Shown in pieces: positions 18,555 through 27,495 of a stretch of 64,000 nucleotides of DNA. The notes beneath the pieces are model-generated. The model searched no databases. It was not told the origin of the DNA and saw only the letters and a list, made by a program, of their open reading frames with translations. This DNA is from Allobosea sp. WAO (lineage in GTDB: Bacteria; Pseudomonadota; Alphaproteobacteria; Rhizobiales; Beijerinckiaceae). The stretch's first letter is position 1, and every line of letters starts with the position of its first letter. The stretch spans positions 124,001 to 188,000 of the forward strand of contig NZ_JXTJ01000004.1 of NCBI RefSeq assembly GCF_001509835.1, in the 5' to 3' direction. Made by a program: the position numbers and the translations under genes.

Positions 18555-18893
18555 ATGACGACACGCACGCGCAAGGCCCGAGGTCCCGGCCGGGTCATCG
18601 AGGACGACAAGGTCGAGATCCTGCCGCCGAAGCGGGGCATCGCCGTCGACTGGCGCCGGCTGCTGCCGCCTGTGGCGTTCGGAACTGCGGCGGGCTTCAT
18701 CGCCAGCCTCGTCGTCGGTGGCGGCGGCTTCCTGCGCCATGCCGTGGTCGGCCTGCTCGGCATGCTGGTCGGCCAGGGCATCGTGCGCGTCACGGGTTGG
18801 CGGGTCTCCACCGGCTCGCGCTTCGCCGACGACATGGCCATGGCCGTGATCGGAGCGATCCTGGTGGTGCTGCTGGCGCGGTTCATCGCCTGA
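18555..18893 (+). CDS. GlsB/YeaQ-like membrane protein with basic N-terminal extension
   Basis: 112 aa. The last 80 residues repeat the pattern of the preceding gene (GFIASLVVGGGGFLRHAVVGLLGMLVG ... IGAILVVLLARFIA is identical in layout), but it has an extra N-terminus of about 30 residues rich in Arg/Lys (TRTRKARGPGR) that would be cytosolic. It is a diverged tandem paralogue; function unknown, probably envelope stress. Confidence 0.8.
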   Translation: MTTRTRKARGPGRVIEDDKVEILPPKRGIAVDWRRLLPPVAFGTAAGFIASLVVGGGGFLRHAVVGLLGMLVGQGIVRVTGWRVSTGSRFADDMAMAVIGAILVVLLARFIA

Positions 18894-18972
18894 GGGACGG
18901 GAACCGGCCGGCAAGGCCGGCGTTGAACGCAAGGCCGCGGGTGCCGCGGCCAGCGAGGGCAGGGGGACTACT

Positions 18973-19248
18973 ATGAACAACGAGATCGTCGCCGCGCTCG
19001 GCACGCCGGGCTACGGCTTCTTCATGACGCTGCTGATCGGCATCATCGCCGGCTGGATCGCCGAGAGGGTGACCTCCTCCGACCATGGGCTCTTCACCAA
19101 CATGATCGTCGGCGTCGCCGGCTCCTTCGTCGGCAGCCGGCTCGCCGATCTGCTGGAGATTCCGGTCTATGGCTTCTGGCGCACGCTTACTGCCGCCATC
19201 GCCGGCGCCTGCCTGTTGATCGTGGTCTGGCGCGCCCTGCGCAACTGA
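18973..19248 (+). CDS. GlsB/YeaQ-like membrane protein
   Basis: 91 aa, third in the row. Hydrophobic segments FFMTLLIGIIAGWIAERV, NMIVGVAGSFVGSRLADLL and LTAAIAGACLLIVVWRAL follow the family topology with the Gly-x-x-Gly-Ser-phe turn (AGSFVGS). Unlike the first two it starts with a short polar N-terminus (MNNEIVAALGTPGYG). AGGGGGA lies just before the ATG. Confidence 0.85.
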   Translation: MNNEIVAALGTPGYGFFMTLLIGIIAGWIAERVTSSDHGLFTNMIVGVAGSFVGSRLADLLEIPVYGFWRTLTAAIAGACLLIVVWRALRN

Positions 19249-19343
19249 GTCACGCGCCACCGCGGGTTGCCCGCGAGGCGCTTCGGGATTAGCTAGACGG
19301 CGAGGTCGCCTTTCTCTCGCGGCCGCAGGAAACGGACCCATCC

Positions 19344-20348
19344 ATGGCCGTCGTGCTCGACCTTCTGAACCGCGACCCGCGTCCCAATATCGGCAATCCG
19401 AAGGCCGAGCCGAAGCCGGGCGGCGAACTGCGCCACCCGGAGAAGCAGAAGCGCGCCGAGAACCCGATCCTGCGCAAGCCTGACTGGATCCGCGTCAAGG
19501 CGCCGGGCTCGCCGAAATGGGCCGAGACCCAGAAGATCGTGAAGGCCGAGAAGCTCGTCACCGTCTGCGAGGAGGCGGGCTGCCCCAATATCGGCGAGTG
19601 CTGGGAAAAGAAGCACGCCACCTTCATGATCATGGGCGACACCTGCACGCGGGCCTGCGCCTTCTGCAACGTCAAGACCGGCGTGCCGGAAGCGCTCGAC
19701 CATGAGGAGCCGCGCAAGATCGCCGAGGCCGTCGCCAAGCTCGGGCTCGAGCATGTCGTGATCACCTCGGTCGACCGCGACGATCTCAAGGACGGCGGCG
19801 CCGAGCATTTCGCCCGCGTCATCCGCGCCATCCGAGAGACCTCGCCGACGACGACCATCGAAATCCTCACGCCTGACTTCCTGCGCAAGCCCGGAGCGCT
19901 CGAGGTCGTGGTTGCGGCCAAGCCCGACGTCTTCAACCACAATCTCGAAACGGTTCCCGGCAAGTACCTGACGGTGCGTCCCGGCGCCCGCTATTTCCAT
20001 TCGCTGCGCCTGCTGCAGCGGGTGAAGGAGCTCGACCCGACCATCTTCACCAAGTCCGGCATCATGGTCGGCCTCGGCGAGGAGCGGAACGAGGTCCTGC
20101 AGCTGATGGACGATCTGCGCTCGGCCGAGGTCGATTTCATCACCATCGGCCAGTATCTGGCACCGTCGCGCAAGCACCATGCGGTGATCCGCTTCGTCAC
20201 GCCCGACGAGTTCAAGAGCTTCGAGACCATCGCCTATGTGAAGGGCTTCCTGATGGTCTCCGCGACGCCGCTGACGCGCTCGTCGCATCACGCGGGCGAG
20301 GACTTCGCCAAGCTGCGGGCGGCGCGCGCCGCGAAGACGGGCGCCTGA
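19344..20348 (+). CDS. lipA: lipoyl synthase
   Basis: 334 aa radical-SAM enzyme that inserts two sulphurs into octanoyl-protein. The auxiliary cluster motif [12 protein letters not shown] (C-x4-C-x5-C) precedes the radical-SAM motif CTRACAFC (C-x3-C-x2-C); the C-terminal [13 protein letters not shown] tail carries the Ser ligand (RSSHHA). It makes the cofactor of PdhB, PdhC and other 2-oxoacid dehydrogenases, which explains its place just after the pdh block. ratA follows by 13 bp. Confidence 0.98.
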   Translation: MAVVLDLLNRDPRPNIGNPKAEPKPGGELRHPEKQKRAENPILRKPDWIRVKAPGSPKWAETQKIVKAEKLVTVCEEAGCPNIGECWEKKHATFMIMGDTCTRACAFCNVKTGVPEALDHEEPRKIAEAVAKLGLEHVVITSVDRDDLKDGGAEHFARVIRAIRETSPTTTIEILTPDFLRKPGALEVVVAAKPDVFNHNLETVPGKYLTVRPGARYFHSLRLLQRVKELDPTIFTKSGIMVGLGEERNEVLQLMDDLRSAEVDFITIGQYLAPSRKHHAVIRFVTPDEFKSFETIAYVKGFLMVSATPLTRSSHHAGEDFAKLRAARAAKTGA

Positions 20349-20361
20349 GAGCCGCTCTCCG

Positions 20362-20832
20362 ATGCCGATGTTCAACAACACCAGGCGGGTGAAGCACTCG
20401 CCCGCCGAGATGTTCGCTCTCGTCGCCGACGTAGAGAAGTACCCGCAGTTCCTGCCGCTCTGCGAGGGGCTCGTGGTACGCCGGCGCACGCCGCGCGAGG
20501 ACGGAGGCGAGGTGCTGCTCGCCGACATGACCGTCGGCTACAAGGCGATCCGCGAGACCTTCACCAGCCGGGTCACGCTCGATCCCGCCAATCTGAAGAT
20601 CCTGGTCGAGTATGTCGACGGGCCGTTCCGCTATCTCGAGAACCGCTGGAGCTTCCGGCCGGCCGAGAAGGGCTCCGAGGTGGTGTTCTTCATCTCCTAC
20701 GAGTTCGCCAGCCGCATGCTCGGCCTGCTGATGGGCGCGATGTTCGACAAGGCTTTCCGCAAGTTCGCCGAGGCCTTCGAGCGTCGGGCCGATGTGGTCT
20801 ATGGCGCCGGGGTGCAGCTCACCTCAGGCTGA
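20362..20832 (+). CDS. COQ10/RatA-type START-domain protein
   Basis: 156 aa polyketide-cyclase/START fold protein. The N-terminal motif VKHSPAEMFALVADVEKYPQFLPLC and the C-terminal amphipathic helix (MFDKAFRKFAEAFERRADVVYG) are characteristic. Bacterial members are annotated either as coenzyme Q-binding COQ10 homologues or as RatA ribosome-association toxins; in alphaproteobacteria beside lipA the COQ10-like role is the better guess. Its 3' end overlaps that of the convergent pncC by 14 bp. Confidence 0.9.
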   Translation: MPMFNNTRRVKHSPAEMFALVADVEKYPQFLPLCEGLVVRRRTPREDGGEVLLADMTVGYKAIRETFTSRVTLDPANLKILVEYVDGPFRYLENRWSFRPAEKGSEVVFFISYEFASRMLGLLMGAMFDKAFRKFAEAFERRADVVYGAGVQLTSG

Positions 20833-21316
20833 GCGAGGCTTCGCGCAGCAGGTCGAGCGCTTCAAGCACGCTGAGGCGGCGGATCTCGTCGCGGCCGAGC
20901 GCACCGAAGCGCCTTTCGCGATGCAGGGTCCGGTTGGCGCCGGCGCAGGCGAAATGGACAAGGCCGACCGGCTTTTCCTCGCTGCCGCCATCCGGGCCGG
21001 CGACGCCGGTGATCGAAACGGCAAGACGCGCGGAAAGCCGTTCCCGGCCGCCTTCGGCCATGGCCCTCGCCACCGGCTCGCTGACCGCGCCGTGCCGAAG
21101 GATCAGTTCGGCCGGAACATTGGCGAGCGTGGTCTTGGCTTCGTTGGAGTAGGTGACGAGGCCTCCAAGAACCATGCTCGACGAGCCCGCAATCGCCGTC
21201 AGCGCGCCGCAGACGAGCCCGCCGGTGCAGGATTCGACGGTGGCGACAGTGACCCCACGCTCGCGCGAGATATTCAGCAGTTCAGCGGCGAGCGAGCGGG
21301 TTTCGAGGTCGAACAT
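20819..21316 (-). CDS. pncC: CinA C-terminal family, nicotinamide-nucleotide amidohydrolase
   Basis: 165 aa, the length of the stand-alone PncC domain. ATVESCTGGLVCGALT contains the catalytic Ser, and TGVAGPDGGSEEKPVG is the second signature. It converts NMN to nicotinate mononucleotide in pyridine nucleotide salvage. It begins 4 bp after the ispDF stop and is therefore co-transcribed with it, a common pairing in rhizobia. Confidence 0.93.
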   Translation of the reverse strand: MFDLETRSLAAELLNISRERGVTVATVESCTGGLVCGALTAIAGSSSMVLGGLVTYSNEAKTTLANVPAELILRHGAVSEPVARAMAEGGRERLSARLAVSITGVAGPDGGSEEKPVGLVHFACAGANRTLHRERRFGALGRDEIRRLSVLEALDLLREASLSLR

Positions 21317-21320
21317 ACTC

Positions 21321-22514
21321 TCACTCCGGTTCCGGCAGGCGGATGCTGGCCGAGGCCTGTGCCGCCAGCCCTTCGCCGCGCCCGGTGAAGCCCAGGCGTT
21401 CAGAGGTCGTTGCCTTGACCCCGACCTGGTCGAGCCGCAGGCCGGCGATCGCCGCGATGCGGGCGCGGATGGCGTCGCGATGCGGGCCGACCTTCGGCGC
21501 CTCGCAGATGATCGTCAGGTCGAGATGGTCGATCTTACCGCTGCGGGCCGCGACCCGCTCCACCGCGAAGGCAAGGAAGCGATCGGACGAGGCGCCGCGC
21601 CATTGCGGGTCGCTCGGCGGGAAATGGCTGCCGATATCGCCATCGGCGAGGGCGCCGAGCAGCGCGTCGGTCAAGGCGTGCAGGCCGACATCGCCGTCCG
21701 AGTGCGCGGTCACGCCGCGCGTATGGGGAATGCTGATCCCGCCGATCCAGACATGGTCGCCGTCGGCGAAGGCGTGAACGTCGTAGCCGGTTCCGACCCG
21801 GGTCACGAGGTTGCGTCCCAGCCGCTGCTCGGCGGCGATGAAGTCTTCGGGGTGGGTCAGCTTCACGTTCATCGGGTCTCCCGCAAAGGTCGCGACTTCG
21901 TGGCCGGCCCATTCCATGATCGCTGAATCGTCGGTGAAGCCGTCGGCTCCTGCCGCGAAGGCCGCCTCGTGCGCGGCGAGCAGCGGCGCGAAGGCGAAGG
22001 CCTGCGGCGTCTGCACCGAGACGAGACGGTCGCGCGGAGGCGTCTCGACGATCCGGCCGTCGGCATCGAGGCGTTTCACCGTGTCGGTCAGGCCGAGGGC
22101 GGGCACGGCGGCCTGCGTCTTGCGCGCGGCGACGAGCGCCCGGTGGACCAGTTCGGGCGAAACGAGCGCGCGGGCGGCGTCGTGCACCAGCACGGCGCCG
22201 GTGAAACCTACCTCCGACAGCGCCTTCAGCCCGGCCCGGACCGAGGCCTGGCGGGTTTCGCCGCCATGGGTCGGCGGCAGCAGGCGGGCGCGCTCGGCTT
22301 CGCCGAGTTCCGCGACGGCATTGCGGTAGCGTGCGTCGTCCCTGGCGCCGATCACGACCAGCACCGGGCCGATGCGGGCCTCGGCAAGGAACGGAGCGAG
22401 TGCCCGGCAGAGCACCGGCTGGCCGCCGAGGCGGCGGTACTGCTTCGGCGCCTCGGCACCGGCGCGCAGGCCGCGTCCGGCGGCGACGATCAGGGCGGCA
22501 ACGGCCATGGTCAT
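21321..22514 (-). CDS. ispDF: bifunctional IspD/IspF (MEP pathway)
   Basis: 397 aa. The N-terminal IspD domain has [14 protein letters not shown] and PKQYRRL for CTP binding and VHDAARAL; the C-terminal IspF domain (from about residue 235) starts [10 protein letters not shown], with [18 protein letters not shown] and a zinc-binding Asp-x-His. The fusion catalyses steps 3 and 5 of the non-mevalonate isoprenoid pathway and is typical of alphaproteobacteria. ATG 22514 opens directly at the IspD domain; longer extensions upstream have no homology. The dusB gene is divergent. Confidence 0.95.
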   Translation of the reverse strand: MTMAVAALIVAAGRGLRAGAEAPKQYRRLGGQPVLCRALAPFLAEARIGPVLVVIGARDDARYRNAVAELGEAERARLLPPTHGGETRQASVRAGLKALSEVGFTGAVLVHDAARALVSPELVHRALVAARKTQAAVPALGLTDTVKRLDADGRIVETPPRDRLVSVQTPQAFAFAPLLAAHEAAFAAGADGFTDDSAIMEWAGHEVATFAGDPMNVKLTHPEDFIAAEQRLGRNLVTRVGTGYDVHAFADGDHVWIGGISIPHTRGVTAHSDGDVGLHALTDALLGALADGDIGSHFPPSDPQWRGASSDRFLAFAVERVAARSGKIDHLDLTIICEAPKVGPHRDAIRARIAAIAGLRLDQVGVKATTSERLGFTGRGEGLAAQASASIRLPEPE

Positions 22515-22658
22515 GAAAGCGTCGTGGGCTCCGGAATCTGCTGGTGCTGGGTGATAGGCCGCACGGCGCCGATAGCCAAGCGGCGGAGGCGCCGCAGGGC
22601 CGTGTTGGCCCCATTGCACATCGGAAAGGCAGCTTGCGCCGCCGGCTTGCGACAATGG

Positions 22659-22698
22659 TGCAATGCAGCATTGCTCAGAAATCCCTTGCGCACTGCAA
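22659..22698. promoter_or_regulatory. two dyads upstream of dusB-ntrBC (NtrC-like site candidate)
   Basis: GCAATG-CAG-CATTGC (22660-22674) is a perfect 6-bp inverted repeat. With one flanking base each side, its outer TGCA and TTGC fall in the register of the NtrC box TGCACCA-N3-TGGTGCA, although the inner bases differ. A second dyad TTGC-N5-GCAA (22686-22698) follows 24 bp before the dusB ATG (22722). ntrBC operons are often autoregulated by NtrC, so a repressor site here is plausible. The rest of the 207-bp divergent gap holds no other gene. Confidence 0.4.
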
Positions 22699-22721
22699 TA
22701 GATGTCCAATAAATCACCACA

Positions 22722-23744
22722 ATGGAATCTGCCTCAAAATCAGGCGACGCAGCTGCGGCCATTGGCGGGCTCGCTCCGGCCACTCGCGCCTTCCTGGCGC
22801 CGATGTCGGGCGTGACCGATGTGGTCATGCGCCGGATCGCCGCGCGCTTCGGTGCTGGCCTGGTCGTTTCGGAGATGGTTGCTTCCGACGAGTTGGTGCG
22901 TGGCAGCGAGGAAGCGCGCCTGCGGGCCGAGGGTTCGGGCGTGACGCCGCATGTGGTGCAGCTCGCAGGTTGCGAGGCGCGCTGGCTCGCCGAAGCGGCG
23001 CAGGTCGCCGAAGCCTCCGGGGCCGAAATCGTCGATATCAACATGGGTTGCCCGGCCAAGAAGGTCGTCGGCGGCTGGGCGGGCTCCGCCCTGATGCGCG
23101 ACATCGACCATGCGATCGGCCTCGTCGAGGCGGTGGTCGCGGCCGTGAAGGTACCGGTGACCGTCAAGATGCGGCTCGGCTGGGACGATGCCTCGCGCAA
23201 TGCGCCGGAACTCGCGCGCCGCGCCGTCGCGGCCGGAGCTGCTGCGATCACCGTGCACGGTCGCACCCGCCAGCAGTTCTACAAGGGCGTCGCCGACTGG
23301 GGTGCGATCGCGTCGGTCCGGGAAGCCGGCGCCTTTCCACTGGTCGCCAATGGCGATATCGCGACCGCGGCACAGGCGCGCGACTGCCTTGAACAATCCG
23401 GTGCCGACTATGTGATGATCGGCCGTGCCGCGCTCGGGCGTCCCTGGCTGCCCGGCCAGATCGGCGCCGTGCTTGCCGGGCGCGAGCCCGACGCAATCGC
23501 GCTCGAAACCAAGGGCGAGGTGGCGCGCGAGCACTATGAGGGCCTGCTCTCGCTGATGGGCCGCGAAGTCGGCGTCCGTCACGCCCGCAAGCATCTTGCC
23601 GCCTATGCCGACGAGGCGCTGGCCTGCGGGCTCGCGCCCGATGAGCAGGCCCGGCGCGAGCTCCTGACCACGATCGAGCCGGCCCGCGCCCTTGCGGCGC
23701 TAACGCGCCTGTTTTCGACCGAGCGCCTCGGCGCCGCCGCCTGA
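22722..23744 (+). CDS. dusB: tRNA-dihydrouridine synthase B
   Basis: 340 aa FMN enzyme reducing uridine in tRNA D-loops. [10 protein letters not shown] opens the TIM barrel, the catalytic Cys is in [14 protein letters not shown], and [14 protein letters not shown] and NGDI follow. In alphaproteobacteria the gene (also called nifR3) is the first of the nifR3-ntrB-ntrC operon; here ntrB starts 18 bp after its stop. Confidence 0.96.
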   Translation: MESASKSGDAAAAIGGLAPATRAFLAPMSGVTDVVMRRIAARFGAGLVVSEMVASDELVRGSEEARLRAEGSGVTPHVVQLAGCEARWLAEAAQVAEASGAEIVDINMGCPAKKVVGGWAGSALMRDIDHAIGLVEAVVAAVKVPVTVKMRLGWDDASRNAPELARRAVAAGAAAITVHGRTRQQFYKGVADWGAIASVREAGAFPLVANGDIATAAQARDCLEQSGADYVMIGRAALGRPWLPGQIGAVLAGREPDAIALETKGEVAREHYEGLLSLMGREVGVRHARKHLAAYADEALACGLAPDEQARRELLTTIEPARALAALTRLFSTERLGAAA

Positions 23745-23762
23745 ACACGAGGAAGATCGCGT

Positions 23763-24905
23763 ATGACCATGGCGATATTCGGCGAAAGCGGAGAGACGCC
23801 GGATGGGGGGCTGTTCGACAGCCTCGAGATCCAGGCGCTGAATGTGCTGCCGATGCCGGTCGTCGTGGTCGGGGATGGGCACGCGGTGCTCTACGCGAAT
23901 ACCGCGGCTGAGGATTTCTTCCAAGCCAGTGCCGTGGTGCTGAAGCGCCAGCGCCTGCAGGATCTGATCGCCTTCGGCTCGCCGGTGCTGTCGCTCGTCG
24001 AAGAAGTCCAGCGCCGCGGCGCCAGCGTCAGCGAATACCGGCTGGAGCTCGGCTCGCCCCGGCTCGGGCTCGATCGGATCGTCGATGTTTTTGCCTCGCC
24101 ATTGCCCGGCCAGCCGGATGCGGTCGTGCTTCTGCTGCAAGAACGGACAATTGCCGAAAAAATGGACAGGCAGCTGACGCATCGCGGAGCAGCTCGCTCA
24201 ATTACTGCGCTCGGCGCAATGCTGGCGCATGAGATCAAGAACCCGCTCTCGGGCATTCGCGGCGCGGCTCAGCTGCTGGAAACCTCGGTTCCGGATGACG
24301 ACCGCCTGCTGACTCAGCTGATCTGCGACGAGGCCGATCGCATCGTGAAGCTGGTCGAGCGCGTCGAATTGTTCGGTGACGAACGGCCGAGCGAGCGTGG
24401 CCCGGTCAATGTCCATGACGTGCTCGATCACGTGAAAAGGCTGGCCCAGTCCGGCTTTGCCCGGCACATCCGTTTCAGCGAGGCCTATGACCCATCGCTT
24501 CCGCCGGTCTCCGGCAATCGCGACCAGCTCGTCCAGGTGCTGCTCAACCTGGTCAAGAACGCCGCCGAAGCGATCGGCTCCGATGCCATCGACGGCGAGA
24601 TCACGCTGACAACGGCCTACCGGCCGGGAATCCGCATGCAGGCCCCGGGATCGCATGCGCGGCTTGCCCTGCCGCTTGAGATCGGCGTGCGCGACAATGG
24701 CCCCGGCGTGCCCACCGATCTGCACGCCCACCTGTTCGATCCCTTCGTCACCACCAAGGCTCAGGGCAGTGGCCTTGGACTTGCACTCGTCGCCAAGGTG
24801 ATCGGCGATCACGGCGGAATCGTCGAGTGCGAGTCCGTGCCGCGGCGCACGTCATTTCGAATCCGGTTGCCGCTGCACGAAGCGCGTGAGCGCCAGGCAG
24901 GGTAA
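23763..24905 (+). CDS. ntrB: nitrogen regulation sensor kinase NtrB
   Basis: 380 aa cytosolic histidine kinase. A PAS domain (about 20-120), an H-box [19 protein letters not shown], an N-box [12 protein letters not shown], and G-boxes VRDNGPGVP and [18 protein letters not shown] are all present. It has no membrane segment. Its phosphatase/kinase balance is set by PII (glnB, about 19 kb away) and it acts on NtrC, whose gene follows after 23 bp. Confidence 0.96.
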   Translation: MTMAIFGESGETPDGGLFDSLEIQALNVLPMPVVVVGDGHAVLYANTAAEDFFQASAVVLKRQRLQDLIAFGSPVLSLVEEVQRRGASVSEYRLELGSPRLGLDRIVDVFASPLPGQPDAVVLLLQERTIAEKMDRQLTHRGAARSITALGAMLAHEIKNPLSGIRGAAQLLETSVPDDDRLLTQLICDEADRIVKLVERVELFGDERPSERGPVNVHDVLDHVKRLAQSGFARHIRFSEAYDPSLPPVSGNRDQLVQVLLNLVKNAAEAIGSDAIDGEITLTTAYRPGIRMQAPGSHARLALPLEIGVRDNGPGVPTDLHAHLFDPFVTTKAQGSGLGLALVAKVIGDHGGIVECESVPRRTSFRIRLPLHEARERQAG

Positions 24906-24928
24906 ACCCCACCAGGAAGCAGGACTGC

Positions 24929-26380
24929 ATGCCGACGGGTAACATTCTCATCGCCGATGACGACGCCGCCATCCGCACGGTCCTCAACCAGGCGCTCGCC
25001 CGCGCCGGCTACGAGGTCAGGACCACCGGACAGGCGGCAACGCTGTGGACCTGGGCGGCCCAGGGGCTCGGCGACCTGATCATCACCGACGTCGTCATGC
25101 CCGACGGTAATGCCTTCGACCTGCTGCCGCGGATCAAGCGGGTTCGACCCGAACTGCCGATCATCGTGATGAGCGCGCAGAACACCTTTATGACCGCGAT
25201 CAAGGCCTCCGAGCGCGGCGCCTATGAATACCTGCCCAAGCCCTTCGACCTGAAGGAGCTGGTCGCGATCGTCGGCCGCGCCTTGTCGCGTCCGCGCGGC
25301 GAGGTCGGGCGCGGGCATGCGGCGGAGCCCGACGATATCCCGCTGATCGGCCGCTCGCCGGCCATGCAGGACGTCTATCGCGCCCTGGCGCGCCTTATGC
25401 CGATAGACCTCACCGTGATGATCAACGGCGAATCCGGAACCGGCAAGGAATTGGTGGCGCGGGCGCTGCACGACTACGGCAAGCGCCGCAACGGCCCGTT
25501 CGTCGCGATCAACATGGCGGCGATTCCGAAGGACCTGATCGAATCGGAGCTGTTCGGCCATGAGAAGGGCGCCTTCACCGGCGCCTTGACCCGCTCCTCC
25601 GGCCGCTTCGAGCAGGCCGAGGGCGGCACGCTCTTCCTCGACGAGATCGGCGACATGCCGATGGAGGCCCAGACGCGCCTGCTGCGCGTGCTGCAGCAGG
25701 GCGAATACACCACGGTCGGCGGACGCACGCCGATCAAGACCAATGTCCGCATCGTCGCCGCGACGAACAAGGATCTGCGCATCTCTATCGCGCATGGGCT
25801 GTTCCGTGAGGACCTGTTTTTCCGGCTGAACGTCGTGCCGATCCGCCTGCCGCCGCTGCGTGAGCGGGTCGAGGACGTGCCGGACCTCGTCCGCCATTTC
25901 TTCGGGCTGGTCGAGAAAGAGGGCCTGCCGCGCAAGCAGATCGATTCCGAGGCGATGGACGTGATGCGGCGCTATCGCTGGCCGGGCAATGTCCGCGAGC
26001 TGGAGAACCTCGTCCGGCGGCTGGCGGCGCTCTATCCGCAGGAGACGATCACTGCTCCGATCGTCGAGGCGGAGCTCCAGCCTGCCGCGGCGACGCCGAG
26101 CTATGCCGGGTCCAGCAGCGGCCAGGAACGGGCCGAGACGCTTTCAGGCTCGATGGAGCGCCATCTCAACCAGTACTTCTCTGGTTTTGGCGACCATGTG
26201 CCGCCTCCGGGGCTCTATCATCGCATCCTGCGCGAGATCGAGCCGCCGCTGATCGCGGCGGCGCTGGCGGCGACACGCGGCAATCAGATCCGTGCCGCCG
26301 AGCTGCTCGGTCTCAACCGTAACACCCTGCGCAAGAAGATCCGCGAGCTCGACATGCAGGTGGTGCGTTCACCGCGCTGA
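24929..26380 (+). CDS. ntrC: nitrogen regulator NtrC (sigma-54 activator)
   Basis: 483 aa: receiver domain with phospho-acceptor Asp54 (TDVVMPDG), AAA+ domain with Walker A GESGTGKE, the sigma-54 contact loop GAFTGA and Walker B LFLDEIGD, then a Fis-type helix-turn-helix ([20 protein letters not shown]). Activates glnBA and other nitrogen genes; the sigma-54-like promoter at 4160-4175 is a likely target. The intact GAFTGA contrasts with NtrX in this window. Confidence 0.97.
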   Translation: MPTGNILIADDDAAIRTVLNQALARAGYEVRTTGQAATLWTWAAQGLGDLIITDVVMPDGNAFDLLPRIKRVRPELPIIVMSAQNTFMTAIKASERGAYEYLPKPFDLKELVAIVGRALSRPRGEVGRGHAAEPDDIPLIGRSPAMQDVYRALARLMPIDLTVMINGESGTGKELVARALHDYGKRRNGPFVAINMAAIPKDLIESELFGHEKGAFTGALTRSSGRFEQAEGGTLFLDEIGDMPMEAQTRLLRVLQQGEYTTVGGRTPIKTNVRIVAATNKDLRISIAHGLFREDLFFRLNVVPIRLPPLRERVEDVPDLVRHFFGLVEKEGLPRKQIDSEAMDVMRRYRWPGNVRELENLVRRLAALYPQETITAPIVEAELQPAAATPSYAGSSSGQERAETLSGSMERHLNQYFSGFGDHVPPPGLYHRILREIEPPLIAAALAATRGNQIRAAELLGLNRNTLRKKIRELDMQVVRSPR

Positions 26381-26403
26381 GGCGGCGGGCGAATGCGATC
26401 GAG

Positions 26404-26435
26404 CGAGGCGCCGCGCCGTCAGGGCGCGCGCCTCG
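26404..26435. terminator. GC-rich hairpin between convergent ntrC and DUF4239 gene
   Basis: CGAGGCGCCGCGCC and GGCGCGCGCCTCG form a long stem with one unpaired base around a GTCAG loop, in the 60-bp gap between the two stop codons. There is no T tract on either strand, so termination is inferred from location and stability. Confidence 0.5.
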
Positions 26436-26440
26436 GCCGA

Positions 26441-27241
26441 TCACTTCGCAGCTAGATGAGTCACTAGGCCCTGCATCGCGGTCGGCTGGATCGATATCTT
26501 GCCGACGAACGGTCGGTCATGCGCCAGGACCACGAAATAGGCCGCGGCGGCGACCAGCACATAGATGTGCGACGCCAGGATCTGCATGCGGAAGGTGTGG
26601 CTGTGGCAGATGACGATCAGCAGCAGCGTCGCTGTTGATATCAGCCACATCGCGCTCCATTGCGCCCAGGTCGTTCCGGCTCTAGAGGCGGCGAGGCGCG
26701 CGAGCCGGGCGTGCCGGATCTCCAGCAGTTGACCGAGCAGCGGTGAGTAGCTCGTTCCGTTGGCTAGGGCGCGATTCTGCCGCGCGATCAGGTCGATCGC
26801 TCCCAGCAGATGTTTTTCCGACTGGTCGAAGACCGCATCGTCGAGCGACGTGCTTCTGGCCATCGCCGGCCAGTCGACTGCGATGACGTCCTTAAGATAG
26901 GCTTCGAGCCCGCCGTTCAACTGGCTTTGCACTTCGTCCGGCAAGCCCGCGGAAACCACCAGGGCGTTCTCCACGGCATCGGCTTCGCGCTGGACGGAGG
27001 TGCGCGCGGAAACCGCGTCGTTCCAGATGCCGGCTGCCGAGAAGGCGACGATCAGGGCAAAGAGCGCGCCGCAGGCATTGATGAGGGAATCGCGAATCGG
27101 CAGCGGCTCGCTCAACCGGTAGCCCATGCGCGGAACGGCGAACCGGACCAGGCCGATCAGCAGCCAGCAGATCGCGGTGCTGATCGCCCAGACGACGAGA
27201 AACATCGCGGCCAACGGCAGTTGATGGAAAGCGATGAGCAT
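26441..27241 (-). CDS. DUF4239 (bestrophin-like) membrane protein
   Basis: 266 aa. Two hydrophobic helices at the N-terminus (LPLAAMFLVVWAISTAICWLL; INACGALFALIVAFSAAGIW), a soluble helical middle of about 120 residues, and two more helices near the C-terminus match the DUF4239 topology. ATG 27241 has GAGG about 8 nt upstream; a longer frame to 27388 has no support. It sits on the minus strand between ntrC and ntrY, which usually adjoin, so it looks like an insertion into the cluster. Function unknown. Confidence 0.8.
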   Translation of the reverse strand: MLIAFHQLPLAAMFLVVWAISTAICWLLIGLVRFAVPRMGYRLSEPLPIRDSLINACGALFALIVAFSAAGIWNDAVSARTSVQREADAVENALVVSAGLPDEVQSQLNGGLEAYLKDVIAVDWPAMARSTSLDDAVFDQSEKHLLGAIDLIARQNRALANGTSYSPLLGQLLEIRHARLARLAASRAGTTWAQWSAMWLISTATLLLIVICHSHTFRMQILASHIYVLVAAAAYFVVLAHDRPFVGKISIQPTAMQGLVTHLAAK

Positions 27242-27495
27242 GATGGCCTCTGCGGTGCGGCTAATACACAGGCTAGAGGCTGTCTGAGAGGGGGCAAAGA
27301 GGCCCCAAGCCGACTTCAACAGATTGGCTTGCAGGAGTTCGGTCCGCCGGACGTCGCCTGCCTTGCCCGTGTCATATTTTGACAACACCGTTGCGGCGGC
27401 GCATCACAGCGCCGGATCGCCCGGCTGCCCCTCGGCCTGTGAGCGTCCAACGGAGCTTAGACATCGCATTGACTGCCTCGATCGGCGACCTTCGC

